Assembly (NCBI GenBank): GCA_020636075.1
Contig: JACJYO010000005.1
Location: 434,001-498,000, forward strand
Length of the DNA stretch: 64,000 nt
Source of the DNA: Lewinellaceae bacterium
Lineage (GTDB): Bacteria > Bacteroidota > Bacteroidia > Chitinophagales > Saprospiraceae
Direction: 5' to 3'
The translations under genes and the position numbers were made by a program. Of the stretch, positions 16,242 to 25,283 are shown piece after piece (the first letter of the stretch is position 1; each line of letters opens with the position of its first letter). The notes below the pieces were generated by a model. That model saw nothing but the letters and a program-made list of their open reading frames with translations. It did not search any database and was not told the DNA's origin.

Positions 16242-16305
16242 GCCGCGCAACTGCGGGATGAGATGCTGGTATAAAAGAAGCAGTTGAAGGAGCAGTTTGA
16301 GTGAG
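16242..16305 (+). repeat. uvrB 3'-end direct repeat, copy 2 (decayed)
   Basis: The segment from GCCGCGCAACTGCGGGATGA to GAGTGAG matches the uvrB C-terminal codons at 15548-15611. In the uvrB frame it now has a premature TAA (CTG GTA TAA), so it is a dead remnant. Confidence 0.85.
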
Positions 16306-16312
16306 AGTGAAG

Positions 16313-16996
16313 TTACTCGTCCTGCGACTCCAAGTCGTAGGACGAGTAGGGCTCAAACGCTGCCCAAACCGGATCCCCCTCCGGCACTTCCGCCACAAAA
16401 GTCATCCACTCCCCGCTTCCCGGGTGTTCAAATGCAATTTTCCAGGCGTGCAAGTGGATCGAGCGGTCGCGGTTGCCACGGCGGGCGCCGTATTTTACAT
16501 CGCCTTTTATGGGGCAGCTAATGGCTGAAAGCTGGGCCCGGATCTGGTGGTGCCGCCCGGTGATGAGCCGGATCTCCAATAAATGATAGCGCTCGCTGCT
16601 ACCCAACAGGCGGTAGTTCATCTCAGCGCGTTGGGCGCCCGGGCGATTGTCGGCTAAAGCGAAGGCGCGGTTTTTTGCACTGTTTTTTTGCAGGAAATGG
16701 ACAAGCGTCCCCTCGGGGTCGGGTGGCGCAGTGGCCACTACAGCCAGGTAGGTTTTTTCAATGCTGTGTGTTTGGAACTGCTGCTGGAGCAGGGTCATGG
16801 CCTCTTTTGTTTTTGCCAGCAGAAGTACGCCACTGGACGGGCGGTCGAGTCGATGCACCGGATGAAGTGACTGACCACATTCGGCTTCGGCCCATTCGAG
16901 CACCGATGGGTTACCGGTTTTGTCGGCCTGCGCCGGCATAGCGGCGGGCTTGTTGACGACGAGCAGCAGGGAATCCTGGTAAAGTATAGTCGGCAT
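16313..16996 (-). CDS. RluA-family pseudouridine synthase
   Basis: The 227-residue protein has the catalytic block HRLDRPSSGVLLLAK, KTYLAVV, and the late motif TGRHHQIRAQL. There is no N-terminal S4 domain, so it resembles RluA or RluC/D catalytic cores; whether it modifies rRNA or tRNA is not clear. Its last ten codons (encoding SSYDLESQDE) lie within or beside a 31-bp palindrome ending directly at the stop, so the C-terminal tail appears to derive from a repeat element. It is divergent from the TonB receptor gene. Confidence 0.85.
   Translation of the reverse strand: MPTILYQDSLLLVVNKPAAMPAQADKTGNPSVLEWAEAECGQSLHPVHRLDRPSSGVLLLAKTKEAMTLLQQQFQTHSIEKTYLAVVATAPPDPEGTLVHFLQKNSAKNRAFALADNRPGAQRAEMNYRLLGSSERYHLLEIRLITGRHHQIRAQLSAISCPIKGDVKYGARRGNRDRSIHLHAWKIAFEHPGSGEWMTFVAEVPEGDPVWAAFEPYSSYDLESQDE
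16316..16346. repeat. Palindrome overlapping the 3' end of the RluA-type gene
   Basis: CTCGTCCTGCGACT (16316-16329) and AGTCGTAGGACGAG (16333-16346) form a 14-bp stem with one mismatch around a 3-bp loop. The CTCGTCCT ends and the GACT/AGTC core resemble the composite element at 54992-55153. Confidence 0.8.
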
Positions 16997-17035
16997 GATA
17001 CCGGCGAAGATAAAGGCAAACAGTCGCTTTGTCTT

Positions 17036-17066
17036 TTGTGCGAACGAAACTTATCCTGTAGGTTTG
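17036..17066 (+). promoter_or_regulatory. TTG-N20-TAGGTTTG promoter of the TonB receptor gene
   Basis: TTG (17036-17038) and TAGGTTTG (17059-17066) fit the Bacteroidota consensus with 20-bp spacing. The box is 26 bp before the ATG at 17093. Confidence 0.65.
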
Positions 17067-17092
17067 GCAAAAAAATCCAAAACCCACCTGGC

Positions 17093-19435
17093 ATGCATCT
17101 CCGGTTTACCCTTTTGTTTTGTCTTTATGCAACAATGCTGCTGGCACAGCCCGATTCCAGTTCGCTGCTCCTGTTACCCGAACGGCTGGACGAACGCCAC
17201 ATTCAGGATCAACGCCGGAGCATTCCAAAACGAAAAGCCATTTCAGCGACGCGCTCGCTCGAAGAGGTGAATGCAATCCCGTTCACCGTGTGGGTCGTTA
17301 CTGCCGACGATATTTTGCGCAATGGTTTTATCACCCTGGGCGATGTACTGCGCTCGGCACCCGGAGTACGGGTTTCACAACCGGGGAATGCCCTGGAGGG
17401 CGAAACCTTCATGTTGCGGGGCTTGTCGGGCAATCAGTATGTGAAAGTGTTGATCAACGATGTGCCGATAAATCCCACCGTGGCGCCGGGCATGCCCATC
17501 GGTTACCAGTTGCCCATTCGGCAGGCGGAGCGTATCGAGGTCTTTTTTGGACCAGCCTCGGCCATATACGGGGATGGCGCCTGCACCGGTGTGGTGAATA
17601 TTATTTTAAAAGAAACCGAACGCCCGATTTTTACCCAGGCCGACCTTTCCTTTGGCAATTTTGGCTTTAACAACCTCGACCTAATGCTCGGGGGGAAATT
17701 GTTTAAAGACAAAAATATTTTCCGCTTCAGCCTCTATGGCAGCAGCACGGTGCGTGAGCGGTTGGACTATTTCTATGACGATAATTTGTTTACCACAAAA
17801 AACTACCTGCCCCTGGGTTTTGACTCGACGCTTTATTTGAACAATCCCAATTACCGGGCTCGCGAACCGGGCGATTCGGTTGCGCGCTCTGCACAAATTC
17901 CGCACGAAAGTCGCTTGCTCGGAATTAACCTCACCTGGCGTGGCATTCAGTTTAATTACAACCGTTTAATTCGCCTTGATCACAGCGGATTAGGTTTGAG
18001 CCCGCTGGCTGTTTCTTACGGCAATCCCTCCAATCGCATTGTAGAGCAAATCGAAACAGTGGCTTTTCGCTTCCAAAAACGCCGGGCCAAACGCACCGCC
18101 ACCAATACACTTTCATTGGTCCGTTATCAGGTGCGCAGCGCGTCTTCGTTTACCCCCGTTTTTGACCGACTGAGCACGGCGATGTATTACGCAAAAGAAC
18201 CGCAAATACAAACGCCTGCAGCGCAGCAGAATGTGTTGACTAACATTTTTACCCAATACAACTCGGACGAACGCTACGTCGTGGCCGATGGAATTGATGC
18301 CCGTATTGAGTCGCGGATCAATGCCACCCTGGCGCCCTATCTCTACCTGGATGCCGGCGTTCAAACGAATATGGGCGGTGGAGTACCCCCAATGGGCTAT
18401 TTCCGGGCCCCGGTGGAAGCAGAAGTTTTTGGCGAACCAGCCCGTCCTTTTATACGGCCATTCGATGTTGTTGCGGATGGTTATATTGATTTGAATGTAT
18501 TCGCACAACTGCATTTGCGCACCAAAAAAATGACGATAATCGGCGGTGTGGCTGTGAATGCTGCCATTGAAAATGCGGTAGTCACGTCACCCCGGGTGGC
18601 GCTTCAGTACCGGCCCGACAGTACCTGGATGTTTCGCGCGAGTTATGCTGAAGGGTTTCAACGCCCGCCGATCTATGGCCGGGTGCTGACCTACCAAATT
18701 GATGTAACGGATACGCTTTTTGCGCAACCCGCTTTTCATAATCTGGAAAAAACAGAGCGCGTTCGGGCAGCTGAATTTGGCATCCGGCGCTATTCCGACC
18801 GGTTTACAACCGATTTGCTTTTCTTTTACCAGGAAGGAAACAACCTGGCGCGTAATGGTTATTTGAATCAAACCGAACAAACCATCTGGCGCTATGGTTA
18901 TGAAAACGCACCCGGACGGGCACTGTCGTTGTGGGGTATTCAGGGTACGATCGGCGATGATATTCTGGATTTTGACCTGCGGAAAAACAGACCGGAAGCT
19001 GGCGGAGTTACTGCGCATCTCGATTTTTATTTTCAGTATACCCGCGGGCGTGAGTGGTTTGGGTATGGCCTCCCGGAAACCCGGGATATTCGCAGTTTCC
19101 CGCGCTGGATCACGCAGTTTCGGCTTTCCCTCCAATCCCGGAAATGGGAGATGACGGTGAGCTCAACCCGCCAAAATCACATTCTCAGCAGCGCGGCCGT
19201 TTATCAGGATTTTTATGAGCGCGAAACTGTGCTTACAAAATACCCTGCCTACCGAACCTGGGATGCAATGTTCCGGGTGTACCTGAGCCAAAATTTTCTC
19301 TTGTATTTGCATTTCAAAAACCTGTTCAACCAACACTATGCGGGTATTGATGCCACAGGTACGCAGGATGACTTGCTTTACAATCCGCAACCTGGCCGTA
19401 CATTCCGGATCGGCGTGAATTACAACATGGATTAG
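17093..19435 (+). CDS. TonB-dependent outer-membrane receptor
   Basis: The 780-residue protein has a signal peptide (MHLRFTLLFCLYATMLLAQ) and a plug domain with TRSLEEVNAIPFTVWVVTADD, LGDVLRSAPGVRVSQPG and FMLRGLSGNQYVKVLINDVP, then a long beta-barrel ending in a typical C-terminal strand (GRTFRIGVNYNMD). It lacks the N-terminal carboxypeptidase-like domain of SusC proteins and has no SusD neighbour, so it is more like a siderophore/vitamin receptor; the ligand is unknown. The first ATG in frame (17036) is before the -7 box, which supports the start at 17093. Confidence 0.93.
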   Translation: MHLRFTLLFCLYATMLLAQPDSSSLLLLPERLDERHIQDQRRSIPKRKAISATRSLEEVNAIPFTVWVVTADDILRNGFITLGDVLRSAPGVRVSQPGNALEGETFMLRGLSGNQYVKVLINDVPINPTVAPGMPIGYQLPIRQAERIEVFFGPASAIYGDGACTGVVNIILKETERPIFTQADLSFGNFGFNNLDLMLGGKLFKDKNIFRFSLYGSSTVRERLDYFYDDNLFTTKNYLPLGFDSTLYLNNPNYRAREPGDSVARSAQIPHESRLLGINLTWRGIQFNYNRLIRLDHSGLGLSPLAVSYGNPSNRIVEQIETVAFRFQKRRAKRTATNTLSLVRYQVRSASSFTPVFDRLSTAMYYAKEPQIQTPAAQQNVLTNIFTQYNSDERYVVADGIDARIESRINATLAPYLYLDAGVQTNMGGGVPPMGYFRAPVEAEVFGEPARPFIRPFDVVADGYIDLNVFAQLHLRTKKMTIIGGVAVNAAIENAVVTSPRVALQYRPDSTWMFRASYAEGFQRPPIYGRVLTYQIDVTDTLFAQPAFHNLEKTERVRAAEFGIRRYSDRFTTDLLFFYQEGNNLARNGYLNQTEQTIWRYGYENAPGRALSLWGIQGTIGDDILDFDLRKNRPEAGGVTAHLDFYFQYTRGREWFGYGLPETRDIRSFPRWITQFRLSLQSRKWEMTVSSTRQNHILSSAAVYQDFYERETVLTKYPAYRTWDAMFRVYLSQNFLLYLHFKNLFNQHYAGIDATGTQDDLLYNPQPGRTFRIGVNYNMD

Positions 19436-19575
19436 GTCGAGGTGAAAAATGTCAGGCGCCTCTTAAAATTCTGTTAAGCGTTAAACATCCAGTCTAATTT
19501 CAAGTCATACCCCAAAATATGCGGCGCAGGGCGACGGTTAATTGCCTGTGTCCGATTTTAAACCTGGTAAATTTT

Positions 19576-21024
19576 ATGGCAGTATCGAAGCAACTCAAAC
19601 TGCAGCACCTGCTCTGGCGCGCCGGCTTTGGCCCGGGTTCCAAAACCTGGCAGGCGTGGGAAAATCTCCCCGAATCAAGTTGGTGGCCCAAACTACGCGA
19701 AGCGTCAGCCACTGAACCCCGTTTTTTTGACGTAGTCGACGGCGCCTTGGGCGGACTATTAATGGGTGTAGGCGAATTGGGTAAAATGGAAAACAATAAA
19801 AAACGCCTGAGCGACGACGAGCGCAAAGAGGCCCGTAAACAAAGCCGCCAGGCCCTGCAGAGTCTCAACCTGATCTGGCTCGAGGAAATGGTACACACGG
19901 ACGCGCAATTGCGCGAAAAGATGGCAATGTTCTGGCATGGCCACTTTGCCAGCCGGAATCTAAATATCCTGTATCAGCAGCAATTGTTGCACATTTTCAG
20001 GACGCACGCGTTGGGCAATTTCAGGGATCTTCTGCGGGCTGTTTCCAAAAGCGCTGCGATGCTGGCTTTTCTCAATAACCAGCAAAACAAAAAACAACAT
20101 CCCAATGAAAATTTTGCCCGGGAGGTCATGGAGCTGTTCACCCTGGGCCGTGGCAGGTATACGGAAAATGATATCAAAGAGGCGGCCCGGGCCTTTACCG
20201 GCTGGGGCTTCAAGATGAACGGCGACTTTGTTTTCCGCCGCATTTTTCACGACACCGGTGAAAAAACCGTGCTGGGGAAAACCGGCAAATTTGATGGCGA
20301 TGATGTGCTGGATATTTTGCTTGGCCAACGGCAGACCGCCCATTTTATCGTCCGGAAATTGTATCGTTTTCTGGTCAATGAAGATCAGATACCCCGCGAC
20401 GAACGGGTGCAAAAACTCGGCGACCGTTTTTTTGAAAGTGGCTACGAAATTATGCCACTGCTCGAAGCGATTTTTACCAGCGATTGGTTTTTTGCGGAGG
20501 AAAATATGGGCCGGAAAATCAAATCACCCGTTGAACTTTGGGTCGGTATGCGCCGTGCCATGCCCCTCCAACTCGACGACCCGGAGGGCCAGCTTACCCT
20601 CCAGCGCGCACTCGGTCAGGTGCTGCTCTATCCGCCCAATGTGGCGGGTTGGCCCGGTGGCCGCAACTGGATCGACAGTACCTCCCTGATGTTGCGCCTG
20701 CGCCTGCCGCACATTATTGCTGCGCAAAGTGAATTCAACATCAGTCCTAAAGACGACGATGATCAAATGATGGGCAGAAAAGGGAAAAGCCGTCTGCAAA
20801 AACGCATGGCTGCCACCGTCAATTGGGAGCCACTGCTCACTATTTTTTCGGCACAGCCGGAGCAAAGCCTGCTGCCGCAAATGGCGCGTTATTTTTGGCA
20901 AATGCCCGATGCGCAGCCGCCTGTAGATACCCTTAACAACCACACCAATTCCACTTCTAAAGCACAACATATTCAATCGCTAGCCCTGCAACTCATGGCT
21001 ACGCCGGAATATCAATTATGCTAG
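19576..21024 (+). CDS. DUF1800 family protein
   Basis: The 482-residue protein has LQHLLWRAGFGPGSK at the N-terminus, MFWHGHFASRN, NENFAREVMELFTLGRGRYTE and ARAFTGWGF, which are the landmark motifs of DUF1800. These proteins are almost always paired with a DUF1501 protein, as here, and are thought to act in the cell envelope; no activity is established. I start at MAVSKQLKLQ (19576); the frame is open further upstream. The DUF1501 gene follows after 94 bp containing a repetitive GGTTAG/TAACC-type element. Confidence 0.88.
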   Translation: MAVSKQLKLQHLLWRAGFGPGSKTWQAWENLPESSWWPKLREASATEPRFFDVVDGALGGLLMGVGELGKMENNKKRLSDDERKEARKQSRQALQSLNLIWLEEMVHTDAQLREKMAMFWHGHFASRNLNILYQQQLLHIFRTHALGNFRDLLRAVSKSAAMLAFLNNQQNKKQHPNENFAREVMELFTLGRGRYTENDIKEAARAFTGWGFKMNGDFVFRRIFHDTGEKTVLGKTGKFDGDDVLDILLGQRQTAHFIVRKLYRFLVNEDQIPRDERVQKLGDRFFESGYEIMPLLEAIFTSDWFFAEENMGRKIKSPVELWVGMRRAMPLQLDDPEGQLTLQRALGQVLLYPPNVAGWPGGRNWIDSTSLMLRLRLPHIIAAQSEFNISPKDDDDQMMGRKGKSRLQKRMAATVNWEPLLTIFSAQPEQSLLPQMARYFWQMPDAQPPVDTLNNHTNSTSKAQHIQSLALQLMATPEYQLC

Positions 21025-21027
21025 ACT

Positions 21028-21104
21028 AAGGTTAGAAAGTTTCTGGTTAGCAGGTTTCTGGTTTGAACGGCTAGTAACCAGTAACCAGTAACCCTTTAAC
21101 CTGC
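21028..21104. repeat. Imperfect GGTTAGAAAG/TAACCAG palindromic repeat
   Basis: The gap between the DUF1800 and DUF1501 genes has GGTTAGAAAGTTTCTGGTTA on one side and repeated AGTAACCAGTAACC on the other, giving an imperfect hairpin. It belongs to the same sequence family as the palindrome at 35811-35907. Confidence 0.65.
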
Positions 21105-21118
21105 AACTGAATAAAAAT

Positions 21119-22330
21119 ATGCTGATCAAACGTCGCGATTTTTTAAAAACAGCCTCTCTTGCTACGGCTTCACTTTGGGTGCCCCGCTTTTTGCAGGCAC
21201 ATTCCCGGCCCGGTGCCCTTGCGCATAATGGCCGTATTTTGGTTATGATTCAACTCAGCGGAGGCAACGATGGGTTGAATACCGTGGTGCCTTACCAAAA
21301 CGATATTTACTACAAGGAGCGCCCCCGTCTGGGGATACTGAAAAAAGATGCGCTTCCGCTGACCGATGAAGCCGGCCTGCACCCGGAATTACAGGCACTC
21401 AAAAGCCTGTATGACGCCGGCGATCTGGCCGTTCTGCATAACGTTGGCTACCCGAATCCCGATCGTTCGCACTTTCGCAGTATGGACATCTGGCATACTG
21501 CCAGCCCCGCCGAGGAATACTGGTCTACCGGCTGGCTTGGCCGCTATCTGGATGCTCAGTGCAGTGGCGGCGGACGGGAAGTTTGCCCGGCCACGGTGTT
21601 GGAAATCGACGATACCCTGAGCCTGGCGCTCAAGGGTTACCAGCAAAAAGGCCTGGCCCTGCAAAACCCCGGCCAGTTGTATCAAACGGCCCGAAGCCCC
21701 TACTTTACCGATTATTTGGCTGCGCAAAACAACATGCAACAGGAGGACTCCCCCGTGGGATATTTGTACAAAACCATGGCGGAAACACTTTCTTCTGCCG
21801 ATTATCTTTTTGAAAAAAGTCGCCTGAAACCAAGTGCCGGAACCTATCCGGATACCGGTATGGGCAAACATTTGAAAACCGTAGCCTCACTTATTTTGGG
21901 TGGTTCAGAAACTTCAGTGTACTACCTGTCGCTGGGAAGTTTTGATACGCATATCAATCAGGCTGGCCAGCAGAAACGCCTGTTCAAAGAACTCAGCGAT
22001 GCACTGGCCGCTTTCAGCGCCGAGTTGAAAGCACAGGGGCGATGGAACGATGTGCTGGTGGCCACCTTCTCTGAATTTGGGCGGCGGGTAGCGCAAAATG
22101 CCAGCGGCGGTACCGACCACGGCACTGCCAATCAGATGTTTTTCATGGGTGGACAACTGAAACAAAAAGGGCTGCTAAACGCCCTGCCGACACTCACCGA
22201 TCTCGATGAAGGAGACCTGAAATTCAACGTCGATTTCAGGCAGGTATACGCCACCTTGCTGGAGCGTTGGTTGGGCACGGATGCCGAGCCAATTTTGGGC
22301 AAACGTTTTGAGCCGCTGGAATTTGTTTAG
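21119..22330 (+). CDS. DUF1501 family protein, Tat-exported
   Basis: The 403-residue protein starts MLIKRRDFLKTAS, a twin-arginine signal, and has VMIQLSGGNDGLNTVVPY, HNVGYPNPDRSHFRSMDIWHTA, SFDTHINQAGQQ and TFSEFGRRVAQN..GTDHG, the motifs of DUF1501, a family related to sulfatases/alkaline phosphatases in fold. It is the partner of the DUF1800 gene upstream, and the pair probably forms an operon acting in the periplasm or outer membrane. The substrate is unknown. It converges with the epimerase gene, 13 bp away. Confidence 0.9.
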   Translation: MLIKRRDFLKTASLATASLWVPRFLQAHSRPGALAHNGRILVMIQLSGGNDGLNTVVPYQNDIYYKERPRLGILKKDALPLTDEAGLHPELQALKSLYDAGDLAVLHNVGYPNPDRSHFRSMDIWHTASPAEEYWSTGWLGRYLDAQCSGGGREVCPATVLEIDDTLSLALKGYQQKGLALQNPGQLYQTARSPYFTDYLAAQNNMQQEDSPVGYLYKTMAETLSSADYLFEKSRLKPSAGTYPDTGMGKHLKTVASLILGGSETSVYYLSLGSFDTHINQAGQQKRLFKELSDALAAFSAELKAQGRWNDVLVATFSEFGRRVAQNASGGTDHGTANQMFFMGGQLKQKGLLNALPTLTDLDEGDLKFNVDFRQVYATLLERWLGTDAEPILGKRFEPLEFV

Positions 22331-22343
22331 GGCGCCACGCAGC

Positions 22344-23519
22344 CTAGCTGAATAGTATGCCTTCAAGGCATGCCCGCACCTGATGCAAGGGCCCTTTTTC
22401 CACGCTGGCTTTTTCGTAGTCGACCATCAGACGCTGTTTGGCATCGAGTCCCCAGAACCACTCGCCCTTTTTTCGGTCGAGTAGGTGTTTTTGCACGAAG
22501 TGCCAGCAAGCCAGCGATTTCTCCAGAAAGTGTGCCTCCCCGCTGATGTCCCAGGCATAAAGAAAACCGGTCATGGCCTCCGCTTGTCCCCACCAGTTTT
22601 TTTCGACCATCTGGTTTGAACTCCATAGGCCGCCATCGGACTCGTCGAGCCCCTGTGCGGCAGCCGTGGCCATGATCACCAGGTTTTCGCGACAGCGTGC
22701 TATCAATGGGCCGTCGCCCAACACTTCCGCGGCGGTCAGCAGAGCCCGGGCCGCTTGGATATCCAGGCCATAGGAAATCGAATCGGATTGCGGGGCCCAG
22801 CCCGTGTCGAAATGCAGGGTGAGATGCCCGGAAAGCGGGTTGATGATGTGGTCGAAAAACAGCAGGATGAGCTGGCGCAGTTGAACAGCCAGTTGTGCAT
22901 CGTGCTGATAGCGGTACAGGTTAGTGTATGCTTCCAAAAGTTGCAAATGCGTGCGCGCTGTTTTGGGATCGTTGCGGTCTTTGGCCGACAGGCGCATATC
23001 GGTCAGCGGGGTTCCATCTTGGGCGCAGGCTTCCAGGTAGCCTCCTCGGACGGCATCGTAGAGGTGTTTTTCAGTCCAATTAAACAATCCGGCTGCTTCC
23101 TTCAGGGGAGCGTCGGGCCCGGTGATCCAACCGTATTCCGACAAGCCGGCAATCGCAGCAGCCAGGCCGGCGGCCTGTTTGCGGGTATTCAGTGGGCTGC
23201 CATCCGGTGCGATTGACCAGTAGGCGCCACCGTATTCCTGGTCGAGGAAATTGTTTTTCAGGTAGGCATAAGATATTTCAGCCCAAATAAGTTTGCTCGA
23301 ATCTTCCAAAATGGGTGGGGCTGCCGAAAAACTCCAGAGCAACTGGCTGCACATCACGAGGCCAACTGGCGCATCGGGCAGGGGTTTGTTTTGGTAGTCA
23401 ATACCGCCATATATGCCACTGTTTGCGATGTCGAAAATGTGCTCTTCCCACCAACCGAGCATGTGGCCGAGCTCGCGCCGGAGATCATGTTGGTAGGCAG
23501 CTACGATTTTTTTAAACAT
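22344..23519 (-). CDS. AGE-family sugar epimerase (cellobiose 2-epimerase-like), one catalytic His replaced
   Basis: The 391-residue (alpha/alpha)6-barrel protein has RTHLQLLEAYTNLYR, NWWGQAEAMTGFLYAW and EKGPLHQVRACLEG, motifs of cellobiose 2-epimerases and other N-acylglucosamine 2-epimerase (AGE) members. These isomerise reducing-end sugars in the cytoplasm. The family uses conserved histidines; His191 and His379 are present here, but the middle one, normally in an SxGHDIE motif, is Leu252 (SYGLDIQ). The protein may therefore be inactive or have altered chemistry. No transporter or glycosidase lies next to it. Confidence 0.82.
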   Translation of the reverse strand: MFKKIVAAYQHDLRRELGHMLGWWEEHIFDIANSGIYGGIDYQNKPLPDAPVGLVMCSQLLWSFSAAPPILEDSSKLIWAEISYAYLKNNFLDQEYGGAYWSIAPDGSPLNTRKQAAGLAAAIAGLSEYGWITGPDAPLKEAAGLFNWTEKHLYDAVRGGYLEACAQDGTPLTDMRLSAKDRNDPKTARTHLQLLEAYTNLYRYQHDAQLAVQLRQLILLFFDHIINPLSGHLTLHFDTGWAPQSDSISYGLDIQAARALLTAAEVLGDGPLIARCRENLVIMATAAAQGLDESDGGLWSSNQMVEKNWWGQAEAMTGFLYAWDISGEAHFLEKSLACWHFVQKHLLDRKKGEWFWGLDAKQRLMVDYEKASVEKGPLHQVRACLEGILFS

Positions 23520-23565
23520 GATTTGAAAATGTGCAGCAAGTACCTATGGCTTGCATGGCATAAAA

Positions 23566-24234
23566 CTAGTCGTTGTATGCCTGTTTTCCAATCCAATCGC
23601 CGGGTCGCAGCGATTTAAAGTCGGGTACGATGCGCAGGATATTATCAAACCGGGCAAACTCCTCCGGGGTATGGGTAGTGGCAATAATAATTGCCCCCAT
23701 GCCACCCCGCTGTGCCGCTTCGGCTCCGGTGGGTGAGTCTTCAAAAACCAGGCAGTTCTCAGGCTTCAGGCCCAAATTTTCTGCAACGCTTAGAAAAACC
23801 TCCGGATTGGGTTTGCCCTGACGAACCATTTTGGAATCGATGACCGTGCGAAAAAACGGGTGGAGTTGGAGTTCATCCAGCACGAATTGCACATTTTCAG
23901 GCGGTGCTGCCGTGCCGATGCCCATTGGAATGTTGAGCTGGTTTGCGGCCTGGATAAATTCGTCCAGGCCATCGATGAGTTTCAATTCCGAACGGAAAAT
24001 TTCCCGATACTCCGCTTCCTTTTCTGCCGCTATGCGCCGCCGGTCGTCGGGGGTGAAGCGTTCGCCAAACAAGCGTTCGATAATTTCTTCATTGATCCCG
24101 TGAATACTTTGCCGGACTTCTTCGAGGCTGAGTTGGAGGCCGAGGGAAGCCAGTTTGCGTTGCCAGGCGCGGTGGTGCGTCATCATGTTGTCGACCATCG
24201 TGCCGTCCATATCAAATATAAATCCTTCGATCAT
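23566..24234 (-). CDS. HAD-superfamily hydrolase, beta-phosphoglucomutase/phosphatase type
   Basis: The 222-residue protein begins MIEGFIFDMDGTMVDN, giving the nucleophile Asp8 and the acid/base Asp10. It continues with a helical cap, GIGTAAPPENVQF for the second motif, QGKPNPEVF with the conserved Lys, and CLVFEDSPTGAEAAQRGGM for the metal-binding acidic motif. This matches subfamily I HAD phosphatases and beta-phosphoglucomutases; the substrate is probably a sugar phosphate. I chose the ATG at 24234 because residues before it do not resemble the family. Confidence 0.9.
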   Translation of the reverse strand: MIEGFIFDMDGTMVDNMMTHHRAWQRKLASLGLQLSLEEVRQSIHGINEEIIERLFGERFTPDDRRRIAAEKEAEYREIFRSELKLIDGLDEFIQAANQLNIPMGIGTAAPPENVQFVLDELQLHPFFRTVIDSKMVRQGKPNPEVFLSVAENLGLKPENCLVFEDSPTGAEAAQRGGMGAIIIATTHTPEEFARFDNILRIVPDFKSLRPGDWIGKQAYND

Positions 24235-24363
24235 ACGGGTAGTTTCGGCTTTTATGCCGGGGCGCAAAGATGATAGATTTAGCATCGTTCCGAAAGTTTG
24301 GCCGGCAATTTCCTGGTGCCATCGTGGAATACACCAGTTCTGATAAAACCCGGGGGGCATGCC

Positions 24364-24371
24364 TATATTTG
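24364..24371 (+). promoter_or_regulatory. Bacteroidota -7 box upstream of the PPK2 pair
   Basis: TATATTTG matches TANNTTTG and stands 44 bp before the first PPK2 start codon, in the divergent gap after the HAD gene. Confidence 0.5.
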
Positions 24372-24415
24372 GCTTTTTATTGAAAACCCGGATTGTTTTT
24401 TAATAATGGTTTTAC

Positions 24416-25261
24416 ATGTTTAAACTGGAAGATTTTCAAAATGCAAAAAAGCGCGGCGATTTGATCAGGCTTGCTGAAGAGAAGGAGATTGATCTTAAAA
24501 ATGCCTTGCGGGATTTGCGTTATGAGGAGGAACTCCGAGTCCTGCAGGCGGAGTTGGTAACCTTGCAGCACTGGATCGCCAAACGAAAAATGCGGGTGGC
24601 CATCATCTTTGAAGGTCGGGATGCAGCGGGCAAGGGCGGTTCGATAAAACGTTTTGTGGAGCATCTGAATCCCCGTTCGATGCGGGTGGTGGCGTTGTCC
24701 AAACCAACTGAGGTGGAAAAAGGGCAATGGTATTTCCGGCGCTACATCAAAGAACTACCCAATCCGGGCGAGTTGGTTTTTTTCGACCGCAGTTGGTACA
24801 ACCGGGCGGTAGTCGAGCCGGTGATGGGCTTTTGCACCAAAAAACAATATGATCATTTTATGGTGCAGGTGCCTGAGTTTGAACATATGCTTTATGAAGA
24901 CGGCATTCACTTGATCAAATTTTGGTTTTCCATTTCAAAAAATGAGCAGCAAAAACGGTTCAGCGCCCGGCTCCAGAATCCGTTGAAGCGCTGGAAATTC
25001 AGCCCGGTCGATATGAAAGGGCAACAGCTCTGGGACAAGTACACCAAATACAAGGAGCAAATGTTTGCCAAATCGCATACACCGTTCAGCCCCTGGACGA
25101 TCGTCAAAACGAACGACAAACGGACGGCCCGCCTGGAGAGCATGCGGCATGTACTTTCCATGTTTGACTACCCGGGCAAAGGGCGCTCCAAATTGACGTT
25201 GATCCCCGACCCGAATGTGATTGTCCGGTATTACCGGCATGTTCCGCAAATTGATATTTAA
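24416..25261 (+). CDS. ppk2: Polyphosphate kinase 2 family protein (first of two)
   Basis: The 281-residue protein has the PPK2 core: Walker A FEGRDAAGKGGSIKRF, the lid/Walker B region ELVFFDRSWYNRAVVEPVMGF, and RLQNPLKRWKFSPVDM. PPK2 enzymes transfer phosphate between inorganic polyphosphate and nucleotides; the single-domain architecture fits the class that phosphorylates nucleoside diphosphates or monophosphates, which sequence alone does not separate. A paralogue follows after 22 bp on the same strand, so the two are likely cotranscribed from the -7 box at 24364. Confidence 0.92.
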   Translation: MFKLEDFQNAKKRGDLIRLAEEKEIDLKNALRDLRYEEELRVLQAELVTLQHWIAKRKMRVAIIFEGRDAAGKGGSIKRFVEHLNPRSMRVVALSKPTEVEKGQWYFRRYIKELPNPGELVFFDRSWYNRAVVEPVMGFCTKKQYDHFMVQVPEFEHMLYEDGIHLIKFWFSISKNEQQKRFSARLQNPLKRWKFSPVDMKGQQLWDKYTKYKEQMFAKSHTPFSPWTIVKTNDKRTARLESMRHVLSMFDYPGKGRSKLTLIPDPNVIVRYYRHVPQIDI

Positions 25262-25283
25262 TGTTCTACCAAGACCACCTGCT

